Assembly: GCF_019844075.1 (NCBI RefSeq)
Contig: NZ_CP081964.1
Coordinates: 2,294,001-2,358,000, forward strand
DNA length: 64,000 nt
Reading direction: 5' to 3'
Source: Curtobacterium sp. TC1
GTDB taxonomy: Bacteria > Actinomycetota > Actinomycetes > Actinomycetales > Microbacteriaceae
A program made the translations under genes and the position numbers. Below, piece by piece: positions 10,505 through 19,607 of the stretch (the stretch's first letter is position 1; every line of letters starts with the position of its first letter). The notes under the pieces were generated by a model, which was not told where the DNA came from, made no database searches, and worked only from the letters and a program-made list of their open reading frames with translations.

Positions 10505-10633
10505 ATGCACATCCCCGCCGAGGTCGAGGACTTCACCCAGCAGGTCGCGCCGGAGCTGCAGCGCCGTGGGCTGCACCGGACCGACTACACCGGGGAGCAC
10601 CTGCGCGACCACCTGGGGGTGCGGAAGTGCTAG
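10505..10633 (+). pseudogene. C-terminal remnant of an NtaA/SnaA/DszA-type flavin monooxygenase
   Basis: The last 42 codons before the stop at 10633 read as the tail of a nitrilotriacetate/bacterial-luciferase-type monooxygenase: VEDFTQQVAPELQRRGLHRT, then a LRDHLGV ending that is typical of the family's C-terminus. None of the upstream catalytic domain is present; the preceding frames do not continue the match. The stop overlaps the aroB stop region on the other strand by four bases. I infer a gene remnant left after deletion. Recognition rests on remembered family pattern, not on an alignment. Confidence 0.55.
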
Positions 10634-11727
10634 ACGCCGACCTCTTGGTACGCGGTGAAGAGCAGGTGGTCCTCCGGCCCCTCGAGGACCACCGGCTTGC
10701 CGACCCCGTCGAGGATGATGAACCGGAGCATGCCGGCACGGGCCTTCTTGTCGCGGCGCATCGCGGCGAGGAGCCCCTGCCACCGGCCGATCCCGTACGA
10801 CGTCGGCAGGTCCAGGGAGTCCAGGATCGCCCGGTGCCGGTCCACGGTCGCGTCGTCGAGGTGCCCCGTCAGACGTGCGAGCTCCGCGGCGAAGACCATG
10901 CCGACCGACACCGCAGCACCGTGGCGCCACTGGTACCGCTCCGCGTGCTCGATGGCGTGTCCGAGCGTGTGGCCGTAGTTCAGGATCTCGCGACGACCCT
11001 GCTCGGTGAAGTCGTCCGACACGACCTCGGCCTTCAGGGCGATGGCGAGTTCGACCACCCGGCGGAACTCCGGCGTCGTCGGGTCCGTGACGCGGTCGAC
11101 GTCCGCCTCGACGATGTCGAGGATCTCCGGCACGGCGATGAACCCGGCCTTCACGATCTCGGCGAAACCGGTCAGGATCTCGTTGCGCGGCAGGGTCCGG
11201 ACGAGGTCGAGGTCGGCCACGACCGCGCGGGGGGCGGAGAAGGCGCCGACCAGGTTCTTGCCCTCGTTCGTGTTGATGCCGGTCTTCCCGCCCACGCTGG
11301 CGTCCACCATGCCGAGCACGCTCGTCGGCACCGACACGTACGGCACGCCGCGCAGCCAGGTCGCGGCGACGAAGCCGGCCAGGTCGGTGACTGCGCCGCC
11401 GCCGAGGCCGATGACCGCGTCGGTGCGGGTGAAGTCGGACTGGCCCATGATCTGCCAGCAGAACGACGCGACCTCGATGCGCTTGGCGCCCTCGGCGTCG
11501 GGGACCTCGGCGATGAGGGCTTCGAGGCCGGCGTCGACGAGCAGGTCGCGCAGGTCGTTCGCCCGCGCACCGAGGGTCGGGGCGTGCACGATCAGGACCT
11601 TGGCGACGCGAGGGCCGAGGATCGCGGGGAGCGAGCCGAGCAGGCCCGAGCCGACCGCCACCACGTAGCCGTCGTCACCGCCGACGCGGATCTCGGTGGT
11701 CCCTGCAGGCAGGATCGGGTCGGTCAC
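10630..11727 (-). CDS. aroB: 3-dehydroquinate synthase
   Basis: NAD- and metal-dependent enzyme that converts DAHP to 3-dehydroquinate, the second step of the shikimate pathway. It has 365 residues, the usual length. Family motifs are clear: GGGAVTDLAGFVAATW for nucleotide binding, SVGGKTGIN, and the metal-site stretch GREILNYGHTLGHAIE containing the paired His residues. The ATG overlaps the aroK stop by four bases, so it is the last gene of an aroC-aroK-aroB unit. Its 3' end meets the remnant of a monooxygenase gene on the plus strand. Confidence 0.96.
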   Translation of the reverse strand: MTDPILPAGTTEIRVGGDDGYVVAVGSGLLGSLPAILGPRVAKVLIVHAPTLGARANDLRDLLVDAGLEALIAEVPDAEGAKRIEVASFCWQIMGQSDFTRTDAVIGLGGGAVTDLAGFVAATWLRGVPYVSVPTSVLGMVDASVGGKTGINTNEGKNLVGAFSAPRAVVADLDLVRTLPRNEILTGFAEIVKAGFIAVPEILDIVEADVDRVTDPTTPEFRRVVELAIALKAEVVSDDFTEQGRREILNYGHTLGHAIEHAERYQWRHGAAVSVGMVFAAELARLTGHLDDATVDRHRAILDSLDLPTSYGIGRWQGLLAAMRRDKKARAGMLRFIILDGVGKPVVLEGPEDHLLFTAYQEVGV

Positions 11728-12356
11728 GGTGCTCCTTCGGTGGTGGTGCTGGTGTCGTCGCTGCTGTCGCTGCTGTCGCTGCTGTCGCTGCGCAGCCAGG
11801 TGACGACCTCGTCGACGACCCGGGACATCGGACGGCGCGAGGTGTCGACCACGACGTGCGCGAGTTCGGCGTAGGTCGCCGCGCGCTCGTCCATGATCGT
11901 CTGCCAGGCGTCGATCCCGCCGCTGGCGAGCAGCGGCCGGTCCGAGCCGGCGATCCGCTCGGCGACGGCCTCGGGCGAGACGGTGAGCAGGACGATGCGG
12001 GCACCGGACAGTGCCTCGCGGGTGGCGGCGTGCGTCACGGCTCCCCCGCCGACGGCGATGACGCCCCCGGTGCCGAGTGCGGTGCGGACCGCATCGGCCT
12101 CGAGGGCGCGGAAGGCGGGTTCACCGCGGTCAGCGAAGATGCCGGGGATGGGCCCGTGCTCGCGGACGATCACCCGGTCGGTGTCGGTGAACGGCACCCC
12201 CAGCGCCTTGGCGACGCGCTTGCCGACGCTGGACTTGCCGGCTCCCATCGGGCCGATCACGACGACGGGCGCAGCTGGACCCCGCGCCGCGCCGCCGGAT
12301 GCAGCGTCGCGGGGTGCTGGGCCGCCGGTCGCAGCACCGCCGCCGCGCGCGGTCAC
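11724..12356 (-). CDS. aroK: Shikimate kinase
   Basis: Phosphorylates shikimate at the 3-hydroxyl. The P-loop is [20 protein letters not shown], starting near residue 34; DTD (Mg/shikimate) and GGGAV (shikimate) motifs follow. The start is a GTG overlapping the aroC stop by GTGA, giving 210 residues. That is longer than the usual 170-180 because of a 30-residue Ala/Gly-rich leader and a C-terminal tail. The tail contains [12 protein letters not shown], encoded by a 9-bp unit repeated about three times near 11758-11790, a likely slippage-prone tract. Both extensions lie outside the catalytic fold. Confidence 0.94.
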   Translation of the reverse strand: MTARGGGAATGGPAPRDAASGGAARGPAAPVVVIGPMGAGKSSVGKRVAKALGVPFTDTDRVIVREHGPIPGIFADRGEPAFRALEADAVRTALGTGGVIAVGGGAVTHAATREALSGARIVLLTVSPEAVAERIAGSDRPLLASGGIDAWQTIMDERAATYAELAHVVVDTSRRPMSRVVDEVVTWLRSDSSDSSDSSDDTSTTTEGAP

Positions 12357-13573
12357 GACGCGTCGGCCGGTGCCGACGGCTCCGTCCGACGGGTGCGGAG
12401 CGTCTCCGGGATCGACGCGAGGTAGGCGTCGAGGTTGCGCTTGGTCTCGACGACGTTGTCGCCGCCGAACTTCTCGAGCACGGCATCGGCGAGCACGAGG
12501 GCCACCATCGCCTCGGCCACGACGCCGGCGGCCGGGACCGCGCAGACGTCGGAACGCTGGTGGTGCGCTGAGGCGTCTTCGCCCGACACGACGTCGACGG
12601 TGTGCAGCGCGTGCGGCACGGTCGCGATCGGCTTCATGCCGGCACGGACCCGCAGGACGGTCCCCGTGGACATGCCGCCCTCGGTGCCACCGGCCCGGTC
12701 GCTCGTGCGGTAGATCTCGCCGTCTTCACGGTAGAGCTCGTCGTGGGCGGCGGAGCCGCGACGACCGGCGGTCGCGAAGCCGTCACCGACCTCGACGCCC
12801 TTGATCGCCTGGATGCCCATGATGGCGGCGGCCAGACGCGCGTCGAGCCGTCGGTCCCACTGCACGTGCGAGCCGAGCCCCGGCGGGACGCCGTAGAACA
12901 GGACCTCGACGACGCCACCGAGGGTGTCGCCGTCCTTCTTCGCGGCCTCGACCTCGGTCACCATGCGGGCCGAGGTGTCCGCGTCGAAGCACCGCAACTG
13001 GTCGTCGTCGAGACGGTCGACGTCGTCGGGCAGCGGCAGGTCGGTGCCGTCCGGCACGCGGACCGTACCGACCTGCAGGGTGTGCGCCACCGACCGCATG
13101 CCGAGTTCGGCGAGGAAGGACTTGGCGACGGCGCCGAGTGCGACGCGGGCCGCGGTCTCACGGGCGCTCGCGCGCTCGAGGATCGGGCGGGCTTCGTCGA
13201 AGCCGTACTTCTGCATGCCGACCAGGTCCGCGTGGCCCGGGCGGGGGCGCGTCAGCGGGGCGCTGCGGCCGCGCGACATCTCGGTGGACTCGACCGGCTC
13301 GGGGTTCATGACCTCGACCCACTTCGGCCACTCGGTGTTGCCGATCCGGATCGCGATCGGGCTGCCGAGCGAGTACCCGTGCCGGACACCGCCGGACACG
13401 TGCAGCTCGTCCTGTTCGAACTTCATGCGCGAGCCACGACCGTAGCCGAGCTTGCGGCGCGCGAGATCGGTGCGGATGGACTCGAACGACACCGGGACAC
13501 CCGCGGGCAGGCCCTCGAGCATCGCGATCAGTTCGGGTCCGTGGGACTCACCAGCAGTCAACCAACGAAGCAT
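12353..13573 (-). CDS. aroC: Chorismate synthase
   Basis: FMN-dependent lyase making chorismate from EPSP, the last shikimate step. It has 406 residues with the N-terminus [15 protein letters not shown], which contains the first family signature. The other signatures, [14 protein letters not shown] and a later [16 protein letters not shown], are present. A strong ribosome binding site (GGGAGG) precedes the ATG at 13573 by nine bases, which fixes the start. It heads the aroC-aroK-aroB overlap chain. A TAGGCC element that overlaps the mltG stop could serve as its promoter. Confidence 0.97.
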   Translation of the reverse strand: MLRWLTAGESHGPELIAMLEGLPAGVPVSFESIRTDLARRKLGYGRGSRMKFEQDELHVSGGVRHGYSLGSPIAIRIGNTEWPKWVEVMNPEPVESTEMSRGRSAPLTRPRPGHADLVGMQKYGFDEARPILERASARETAARVALGAVAKSFLAELGMRSVAHTLQVGTVRVPDGTDLPLPDDVDRLDDDQLRCFDADTSARMVTEVEAAKKDGDTLGGVVEVLFYGVPPGLGSHVQWDRRLDARLAAAIMGIQAIKGVEVGDGFATAGRRGSAAHDELYREDGEIYRTSDRAGGTEGGMSTGTVLRVRAGMKPIATVPHALHTVDVVSGEDASAHHQRSDVCAVPAAGVVAEAMVALVLADAVLEKFGGDNVVETKRNLDAYLASIPETLRTRRTEPSAPADAS

Positions 13574-13616
13574 GCTGCAATCCTCCCACAGCGCACCGAC
13601 GTGCGACGTCGCCGGC

Positions 13617-15200
13617 CTACTGGTAGTCGGGGTGCGCCCGGAGCCAGGCCTGGAACTGGTCCACGGCGACGAGGTGCTGGTCGTAGGTGTCCGAGAACAC
13701 CGTCTCACCGGTCTCCAGGTTCACCGTCACGAAGTAGAGCCACTTGCCCGGCGCCTCGTTCGTGACGGCCTTGATCGCGATGTCACCGGGGTTCGAGATC
13801 GGTGCCGGCGGCAGTCCCTCGTGCACGTAGGTGTTGTACGGGTTCGACTCGTCGGCGCGCTCGGCGTCCGTCGTCGTCACGGTGTGCGTGTTGCCCGTGC
13901 CGTAGGCGACCGTGGCGTCGGACTGCAGGCGCATGCCCTGGTCGAGCCGGTTCTGGAACACCCGTGCGACCTTCGGGTAGTCGGCGGCGAGGCCGGCTTC
14001 CTTCTGCACGAGCGACGCGAACACGATGACGCGCTCCTGGTCGGCCTCCTTGACGCCGGCGGCCGCCAGGTGCTCCTTCATGGTGTCGACCATCGACCCG
14101 AAGTACTGCTCCGCGCTCCAGCCCGGGTTGATCGGGTACGTCGCGGGGAACAGCCAGCCCTCGAGCGTCGTCACGCCGGACGGCAGGTCGTACGCGGACA
14201 GGTTCTTCGCGGCCTTCGCGACCTCGGTCTTCGTCAGGCCGGCCTTCGAGACCATGCCGGCCTCGATGTCCGCCAGCGCGGTGCCCTCGGGGATCACGAT
14301 CGAGGCCTGCACGCGGTTGTCCTCGTCCTGCAGCGCCGCCAGCGCCGACTTCGAACTCATCTGCTTCTTCAGCGAGTACGAGCCCGGCTGGAACTGGACG
14401 TCGGGTGAGGCCAGCAGCAGCTTGTAGAAGACCTTCGAGTCCTTCACGACGCCGCTGCGCTGCAGCGTCGCGGCGACGTTCTCGCCGATGTCGCCCTGCT
14501 TGATCGTGATGGTGACCTTCGCCTTGCCGGTCCCGGTGTAGTCGTCCGGTTCGCTCGACCCGCTGACCGCGGCGACGATCTGCTGGATCTTCGGCGCGGC
14601 GAACGCGTACGCGCTCACCCCGCCGGCCACGACCACCGCGACGATCACGATGCCGGCGATGAGCGGCCCGCGTCGGCGCTTCGGGCGCGGTTCGCGCGGC
14701 GGCCTGGAGGCTCCACCGCGTCCGCCATGCCCGCCCCGGCCGCCGCCTCCCGCGGCTCCACCGCCGCCGGTGCGCCCGGCGTCGTCGGTACGGTCGGGCC
14801 CGTCGGACCCGGCTCCGCCGGCCGTGGCCGCTGACGGCACCTCGCCGGTCAGGAGCGCGGCGACCTCGGGGTGGAGTCCGGGGGCCGCCTGCTGCGGTGA
14901 CGCGGGCTCCGGTGACGCGGGCTCCGGCGACGCGGGCTCCGGCGCCGGCTGCTCGACCCCCGCGGCGGCGGCGTCGCGACGAGCACGTTCCGCCTCGAGT
15001 GCACGGGCCTCGCGGCGGGACATCGGACGGTCCGGCTGCGGGGCCACCCGCACGGAGTCGTCACGGTCATCGGTACCTGCTGCGCGGTCGGAAGTCGTCT
15101 TCCGCCGCTCGGCTTCGTTGCCGGGCGCGATGATCGCGTTCCAGTCCAGATCGTCTGCCAACGGTTCTCGGTCTCTCGGTCGGGAACTCCGCCTGGGCAC
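13617..15200 (-). CDS. mltG: Endolytic peptidoglycan transglycosylase MltG
   Basis: Membrane-bound lytic transglycosylase that cuts nascent glycan strands and acts as a terminator of peptidoglycan synthesis. It has a long cytoplasmic N-terminus (about 180 residues) with three copies of a PEPAS unit, then one membrane segment ([20 protein letters not shown]), then the YceG/MltG domain with the catalytic Glu in [11 protein letters not shown]. The frame starts at a GTG at 15200, giving 527 residues. A TTG at 15161 ([13 protein letters not shown] follows) is an equally plausible start because that segment looks conserved. It follows ruvX by 50 bases. Confidence 0.9.
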   Translation of the reverse strand: MPRRSSRPRDREPLADDLDWNAIIAPGNEAERRKTTSDRAAGTDDRDDSVRVAPQPDRPMSRREARALEAERARRDAAAAGVEQPAPEPASPEPASPEPASPQQAAPGLHPEVAALLTGEVPSAATAGGAGSDGPDRTDDAGRTGGGGAAGGGGRGGHGGRGGASRPPREPRPKRRRGPLIAGIVIVAVVVAGGVSAYAFAAPKIQQIVAAVSGSSEPDDYTGTGKAKVTITIKQGDIGENVAATLQRSGVVKDSKVFYKLLLASPDVQFQPGSYSLKKQMSSKSALAALQDEDNRVQASIVIPEGTALADIEAGMVSKAGLTKTEVAKAAKNLSAYDLPSGVTTLEGWLFPATYPINPGWSAEQYFGSMVDTMKEHLAAAGVKEADQERVIVFASLVQKEAGLAADYPKVARVFQNRLDQGMRLQSDATVAYGTGNTHTVTTTDAERADESNPYNTYVHEGLPPAPISNPGDIAIKAVTNEAPGKWLYFVTVNLETGETVFSDTYDQHLVAVDQFQAWLRAHPDYQ

Positions 15201-15250
15201 CGTCGTCCTCGGGTGACGGAAGGGCAGCCGGGTCGCGGCGGGTCGCCCTG

Positions 15251-15700
15251 TCAGGGAAGCGTGGTGCCCGGAGGGGCACCGGCACTGCGTTCGTGGTCGA
15301 GCGCGTGTTGCAGAATGATAACAGCGGCCGCTTGGTCGATCACGGAGCGCGACTTCTTCGTGTTCTTGCCGGCCTGGTGCAGACCACGCTGGGCGGTCAC
15401 GGTGGACAACCGTTCGTCGACCAGCCGGACCGGACGGTGCTCGGCGATCCGGGCCGCGAACGCCCGAGCGTCGTCCGTGGACGGGGTGTCGCCGCCGGAC
15501 ATCGACAAGGGCAGTCCGACGACGAGCTCGAGGGCGTCGTACTCGTCGGCGATCTCGAGGATCCGCTGCAGGTCGGACGGGGCGTCACGACGCACGGTCT
15601 CGACCGGCGTCGCCAGCAACCCGTCGCGGTCGCACACGGCGATCCCGATCCGGGCGCGGCCGACGTCCACGCCGAGCCGCCGCCCGGACCGGATCGCCAC
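15251..15700 (-). CDS. ruvX: Holliday junction resolvase-like nuclease RuvX (YqgF)
   Basis: RNase H-fold protein linked to pre-16S rRNA processing and, by fold, to Holliday junction cleavage. It has 149 residues. The N-terminal LGVDVGRARIGIAV motif carries the first acidic residue. LVVGLPLSMSG and VDERLSTV contain the second and third active-site positions, and a late SVIDQAAAV segment holds the last Asp. It starts two bases after the alaS stop and precedes mltG, the common actinobacterial alaS-ruvX-mltG-aro order. Confidence 0.95.
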   Translation of the reverse strand: MAIRSGRRLGVDVGRARIGIAVCDRDGLLATPVETVRRDAPSDLQRILEIADEYDALELVVGLPLSMSGGDTPSTDDARAFAARIAEHRPVRLVDERLSTVTAQRGLHQAGKNTKKSRSVIDQAAAVIILQHALDHERSAGAPPGTTLP

Positions 15701-15702
15701 GC

Positions 15703-18360
15703 TCAGCCCGCGATCCGGGCGGTCACGGCACGGAGCGCGGCCGGGAGCGCGGCCGGGTCGGTCCCGCCACCCTGCGCCAGGTCCGGCTTGCCGCCGCCGC
15801 CACCACCGAGCACGCCGGCGGCCTCCTTGGCGAGCGGACCCGCCTGGACACCGGCGGAGCGCGCCGCGTCGTTGGTCGCCACGATGACGATCGGCTTCCC
15901 GCTCACCACGGCGCCGAGCACGACGACGGCAGCGCCGTCACCGAGCTGCGCGCGCACCCCGGTCGCCAGGGAGCGCAGGTCGTCGCCGGACTGCAGGCCG
16001 TCGACGGTCTCGGCCACGACCGTGGTCGACCCGACGGTCGTCGCGGTGCGCGCGATCGACGGGACCCGCTGCTGCAGGTTCGCCGACTCGTACTCGGCGA
16101 TCTTCTTCTGCGCGGTCCGGAGGTCCTCCATGAGCGACTGCACGCGCGTGGGCAGGTCGGCGCGGGGCGCCTTCAACGCGCTGGAGAGCTGCGAGACGAT
16201 GGTCCGCTCGACCGCGAGGTCGCGGAAGCCCTCGAGCCCGACGAGCGCCTCGACACGGCGGTTGGTCGAGCCGACGCTCGACTCCCCCACCAGGTTGACG
16301 AGCCCGATCTGGGCGCTCGACGCGACGTGCGTGCCACCGCAGAGCTCGCGGGACCACGGTCCGCCGATGTCGACCATGCGGACCTCGGCGCCGTACTTCT
16401 CGCCGAAGAGCGCCTGTGCGCCGAGTGCCTTCGCCTCGTCGATCGGCATGATGCGGGTCGAGACCTCGAGGTCGGTGCGGATCGCGGTGTTGACGACCTC
16501 CTCGATCTCCGAACGGGTCGCGAGCGAGATCGGCTGCGACCACGAGAAGTCGAGGCGCATGTACCCGGACTTGTTGTACGACCCCGCCTGCAGAGCCTCG
16601 GGGCCGAGGATGTCGCGGAGCGCGGCGTTCACCAGGTGCGTCGCGGAGTGCGCCTGCGTGGCGCCGCGGCGGTACTCGGCGTCGACGACGGTGCTCGCCG
16701 CGTCGCCCACGCCGACCTCACCGGAGCGGACCTGGACGGTGTGGCTCCAGAGGCCGGCGACGGGACGCTGGACGTCGAGGACCTCGAGGTCGAAGCCGTT
16801 GCCGACGATCGATCCCTGGTCGGCGTCCTGCCCGCCGGACTCGGCGTACAGCGACGTCTCGCCGAGGATGACCTCGGCGATGTCGCCCGCCACGGCACGG
16901 TCCACGCTGACGCCGCCGACGATGATGCCGAGCACGTTCGTCTCGGCTTCGAGCGCGTCGTAGCCGAGGAAGACCGTCTCGCCCTTCGCCCGGAACGCGC
17001 TGTACACGCTCAGGTCGGCGATCGCGGTCTTCTTGCTCTTCGCGTCGGCCTTCGCCCGGGCACGCTGCTCGGACATCAGGGTCTCGAACGCGGTCCGGTC
17101 GACGTGGACCCCGGCCTCCTCGGCCATCTCCATCGTCAGGTCGATCGGGAACCCGAAGGTGTCGTGCAGCAGGAACGCGGTGTCCCCGCCGATGGACGGT
17201 GCACCGTCCTGCTTCGCGCGCTCGACGGCGACGTCGAGGATCGTGGTGCCCTGCGCGAGCGTGCGGAGGAACGTCTCCTCTTCCGCGTAGGCGATCCGCG
17301 CGATGCGGTCGTAGTCGGAGGAGACCTCGGGGTAGGCGTCGCGCATCGCGTCGCGGGACGCCGGGAACAGCTCCGGGAAGGTCGCGGTCTCGACGCCGAG
17401 CAGGCGCATCGCACGGACCGTGCGGCGCAGCAGACGACGCAGGATGTACCCGCGGCCCTCGTTCGACGGGCTCACGCCGTCGGCGATGAGCATGAGCGCG
17501 GACCGCACGTGGTCCGCGATGACGCGCATGCGGACGTCGTCCTCGTGCACGGCGCCGTAGCGGCGGCCGGAGATCTCGGATGCGCGGTCGAGGACCGGGC
17601 GGACCTGGTCGATCTCGTACATGTTGTCGACGCCCTGCTTGATGAAGGCGACGCGCTCGAGCCCCATGCCGGTGTCGATGTTCTTGTTCGGCAGCTCGCC
17701 GGTGATCTCGAAGTCGTACTTCGAGCGGACGTCCGCGATCTGGTACTGCATGAAGACGAGGTTCCAGATCTCGACGTACCGGTCGTCGTCGGTGGCCGGG
17801 CCGCCGTCGATGCCGTACTCGGGCCCGCGGTCGAAGAAGATCTCCGAGCAGGGTCCGGCGGGTCCTGGCTGGCCGGTGGACCAGTAGTTCGTGTCCTTGC
17901 CGAGGCGCTGGATGCGCTCTTCGGGCAGGGAGGAGTGCTGCTTCCAGAAGGCGATCGCCTCGTCGTCGTCCTCGTAGACCGTCACCCAGAGGTCGTCGGG
18001 CGAGAAGCCGAGTCCGCCGTCGGACTCGGGGTTCGTCAGGAACTCCCAGGCGAACTGGATCGCCTGCTCCTTGAAGTAGTCGCCGAACGAGAAGTTGCCG
18101 TTCATCTGGAAGAACGTGCCGTGGCGAGGCGTCTTGCCGACCTCTTCGATGTCGTTCGTGCGGATGCACTTCTGGACGCTCGTGGCACGGGGGTACGGCG
18201 CGGGGACGAGCCCGGTCAGGTACGGGATGAACGGCACCATACCGGCGACCGTGAAGAGGAGCGACGGGTCGTCGGAGACGAGGGACGCGGACGGGACGAC
18301 GGTGTGGCCGCGGTCACCGAAGTACTGGAGCCAACGGCGGCGGATCTCTGCGGTCTGCAT
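15703..18360 (-). CDS. alaS: Alanyl-tRNA synthetase
   Basis: Charges tRNA-Ala and clears mischarged Ser or Gly. It has 885 residues, a standard length. The order is class II catalytic domain (motif 2 near FFQMNGNFSFGDYFKEQ), tRNA recognition domain, editing domain with the zinc motif HSATH and the later CGGTH, then a coiled region and the Gly-rich C-Ala/DHHA1 domain (VLGGGGGGKPDLAQGGG). The ATG at 18360 follows an AGGAAG ribosome binding site by six bases. It is followed closely by ruvX. Confidence 0.98.
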   Translation of the reverse strand: MQTAEIRRRWLQYFGDRGHTVVPSASLVSDDPSLLFTVAGMVPFIPYLTGLVPAPYPRATSVQKCIRTNDIEEVGKTPRHGTFFQMNGNFSFGDYFKEQAIQFAWEFLTNPESDGGLGFSPDDLWVTVYEDDDEAIAFWKQHSSLPEERIQRLGKDTNYWSTGQPGPAGPCSEIFFDRGPEYGIDGGPATDDDRYVEIWNLVFMQYQIADVRSKYDFEITGELPNKNIDTGMGLERVAFIKQGVDNMYEIDQVRPVLDRASEISGRRYGAVHEDDVRMRVIADHVRSALMLIADGVSPSNEGRGYILRRLLRRTVRAMRLLGVETATFPELFPASRDAMRDAYPEVSSDYDRIARIAYAEEETFLRTLAQGTTILDVAVERAKQDGAPSIGGDTAFLLHDTFGFPIDLTMEMAEEAGVHVDRTAFETLMSEQRARAKADAKSKKTAIADLSVYSAFRAKGETVFLGYDALEAETNVLGIIVGGVSVDRAVAGDIAEVILGETSLYAESGGQDADQGSIVGNGFDLEVLDVQRPVAGLWSHTVQVRSGEVGVGDAASTVVDAEYRRGATQAHSATHLVNAALRDILGPEALQAGSYNKSGYMRLDFSWSQPISLATRSEIEEVVNTAIRTDLEVSTRIMPIDEAKALGAQALFGEKYGAEVRMVDIGGPWSRELCGGTHVASSAQIGLVNLVGESSVGSTNRRVEALVGLEGFRDLAVERTIVSQLSSALKAPRADLPTRVQSLMEDLRTAQKKIAEYESANLQQRVPSIARTATTVGSTTVVAETVDGLQSGDDLRSLATGVRAQLGDGAAVVVLGAVVSGKPIVIVATNDAARSAGVQAGPLAKEAAGVLGGGGGGKPDLAQGGGTDPAALPAALRAVTARIAG

Positions 18361-18440
18361 GGTGCTTCCTGGGTTCAGCTCGGAGGTGGGAGGTGGAGGC
18401 GGGACGACGGTGCGGCCGGACCGCGGTGGAGCTCGACGAC

Positions 18441-18623
18441 TCAGACGTCGGTGCGGAGCTCGGCCCCGCGGGACCGGTACCCGTCGGCGACCGCGCCCGT
18501 GAAGGCCTTCGTGCTCGCGTCGACGACGGCGAAGAGCCGTGCGCCTCCGGGGGTCCTGGCGACCTGGTGCGCCACGGCGAACCCGATGACGACGCCGACC
18601 GCGACGAAGAACAGCTGCTTCAC
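18441..18623 (-). CDS. Small single-pass membrane protein upstream of alaS
   Basis: A 60-residue protein starting at a GTG (MKQLFFVAVGVVIGFAVAHQV) with one N-terminal membrane segment and a short soluble tail. The GTG at 18623 follows GGAGAGG by five bases, a better start than the ATG 21 bases upstream. Small membrane proteins of this kind are regularly found between rpsD and alaS in actinobacteria; their role is not known. It has its own candidate promoter after the rpsD terminator and is probably co-transcribed with alaS. Confidence 0.75.
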   Translation of the reverse strand: MKQLFFVAVGVVIGFAVAHQVARTPGGARLFAVVDASTKAFTGAVADGYRSRGAELRTDV

Positions 18624-18666
18624 GGTGCCTCTCCCTCTGTGCACCCTGGCGGTGCATGCCCGGACA

Positions 18667-18672
18667 AGCTTA
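18667..18672 (-). promoter_or_regulatory. Candidate -10 box upstream of the alaS gene group
   Basis: TAAGCT on the minus strand, 28 bases downstream of the rpsD terminator stem and 43 bases before the GTG of the small membrane gene. The order terminator, promoter, ribosome binding site, gene is consistent. The -35 is weak. Confidence 0.45.
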
Positions 18673-18700
18673 GTCGCCGGGCACTTCGGGGCCGGAACGC

Positions 18701-18740
18701 CGAACGGCGGGCCGTCCTCGAGAGGACGACCCGCCGTTCG
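18701..18740 (-). terminator. Terminator hairpin after rpsD
   Basis: An inverted repeat with arms based on CGAACGGCGGG and CCCGCCGTTCG, extended by GTCCTC/GAGGAC toward the centre. It starts 15 bases after the rpsD stop. There is no long U tract, as is usual for high-GC actinobacterial hairpins. Confidence 0.7.
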
Positions 18741-18755
18741 GGTGTGATCAGTGGA

Positions 18756-19385
18756 TCAGCGAGCTGCGTAGTACTCGACGACGAGCTGCACTTCACAGGT
18801 CACGGGGACCTCGGCGCGCTTCGGGCGACGCACGAGGCGGGCCTGGAGCTTGTCGATCTCGACCTCGAGGTAACCCGGGACCTTCGGCAGGACTTCCTGG
18901 TGGCCACCGGCAGCGGCGACCTGGAAGGGCTCCATCGACTCGGACTTCGGCTTGACGTGGATCAGCTGGCCCTCCTTGACGCGGAAGGAGGGGCGGTCCA
19001 CGAGCTTGCCGTCGACCAGCAGGTGACGGTGCACGATCAGCTGACGGGCCTGCGCGGTGGTGCGGGCGAAGCCGGCACGGACCACGAGGGCGTCGAGGCG
19101 CTGCTCGAGGAGCTCGACCAGGTTCTCACCGGTCAGGCCCTTCGTCTTGCGGGCCTCTTCGAAGACGATGCGGAGCTGCTTCTCGCGGATGCCGTACTGG
19201 GCGCGCAGACGCTGCTTCTCTCGGAGGCGGACGGCGTAGTCGCTGTCCGCACGACGGCGCGTACGGCCGTGCTCACCGGGGCCGTAGGGGCGCTTCTCGA
19301 GGTAACGGGCCGCCTTCGGCGTCAGCGGGATGCCGAGTGCGCGCGAGAGGCGGGTCTTGCTGCGGGTACGTGACTTGGTAGACAC
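18756..19385 (-). CDS. rpsD: Small ribosomal subunit protein uS4
   Basis: Primary 16S-binding protein that helps nucleate 30S assembly. It has 209 residues. The C-terminal two thirds hold the S4 RNA-binding domain (LDALVVRAGFARTTAQARQL). The N-terminus has no Cys zinc knuckle; the region reads RYLEKRPYGPGEHGR, so this is the zinc-independent (C-minus) form. A Cys-containing paralogue, if there is one, is not in the window. The start is GTG with AAGGA five bases upstream. It stands alone, bounded by a hairpin terminator. Confidence 0.97.
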   Translation of the reverse strand: MSTKSRTRSKTRLSRALGIPLTPKAARYLEKRPYGPGEHGRTRRRADSDYAVRLREKQRLRAQYGIREKQLRIVFEEARKTKGLTGENLVELLEQRLDALVVRAGFARTTAQARQLIVHRHLLVDGKLVDRPSFRVKEGQLIHVKPKSESMEPFQVAAAGGHQEVLPKVPGYLEVEIDKLQARLVRRPKRAEVPVTCEVQLVVEYYAAR

Positions 19386-19581
19386 AGGGTCCTTTTCTCT
19401 GTTCGAACTGAATACTCACCGGAGGCCGGGCACGCGAGTGCTGGTGGCCCCGACGACGGGATCCAGAGGGATGAGCCTGTGGGATCGGACGGCTACAGTC
19501 CGAACCTCTGCCCCCGTACCACCGGAGTGGCACTCTGTCCTCGACGCAGCCGTGCTCGAGGACCAGGACGTAGGCCCGGCA

Positions 19582-19587
19582 ATGCTA
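19582..19587 (-). promoter_or_regulatory. Candidate extended -10 box for rpsD
   Basis: TGCTAGCAT on the minus strand gives an extended -10 (TGn-TAGCAT) in the 222-bp gap between rarA and rpsD. It implies a leader of about 190 bases, long enough for S4 autoregulation, though I see no specific pseudoknot. Nothing else was recognised in this gap. Confidence 0.35.
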
Positions 19588-19607
19588 GCAGGAACTCGAC
19601 GTTGCTC

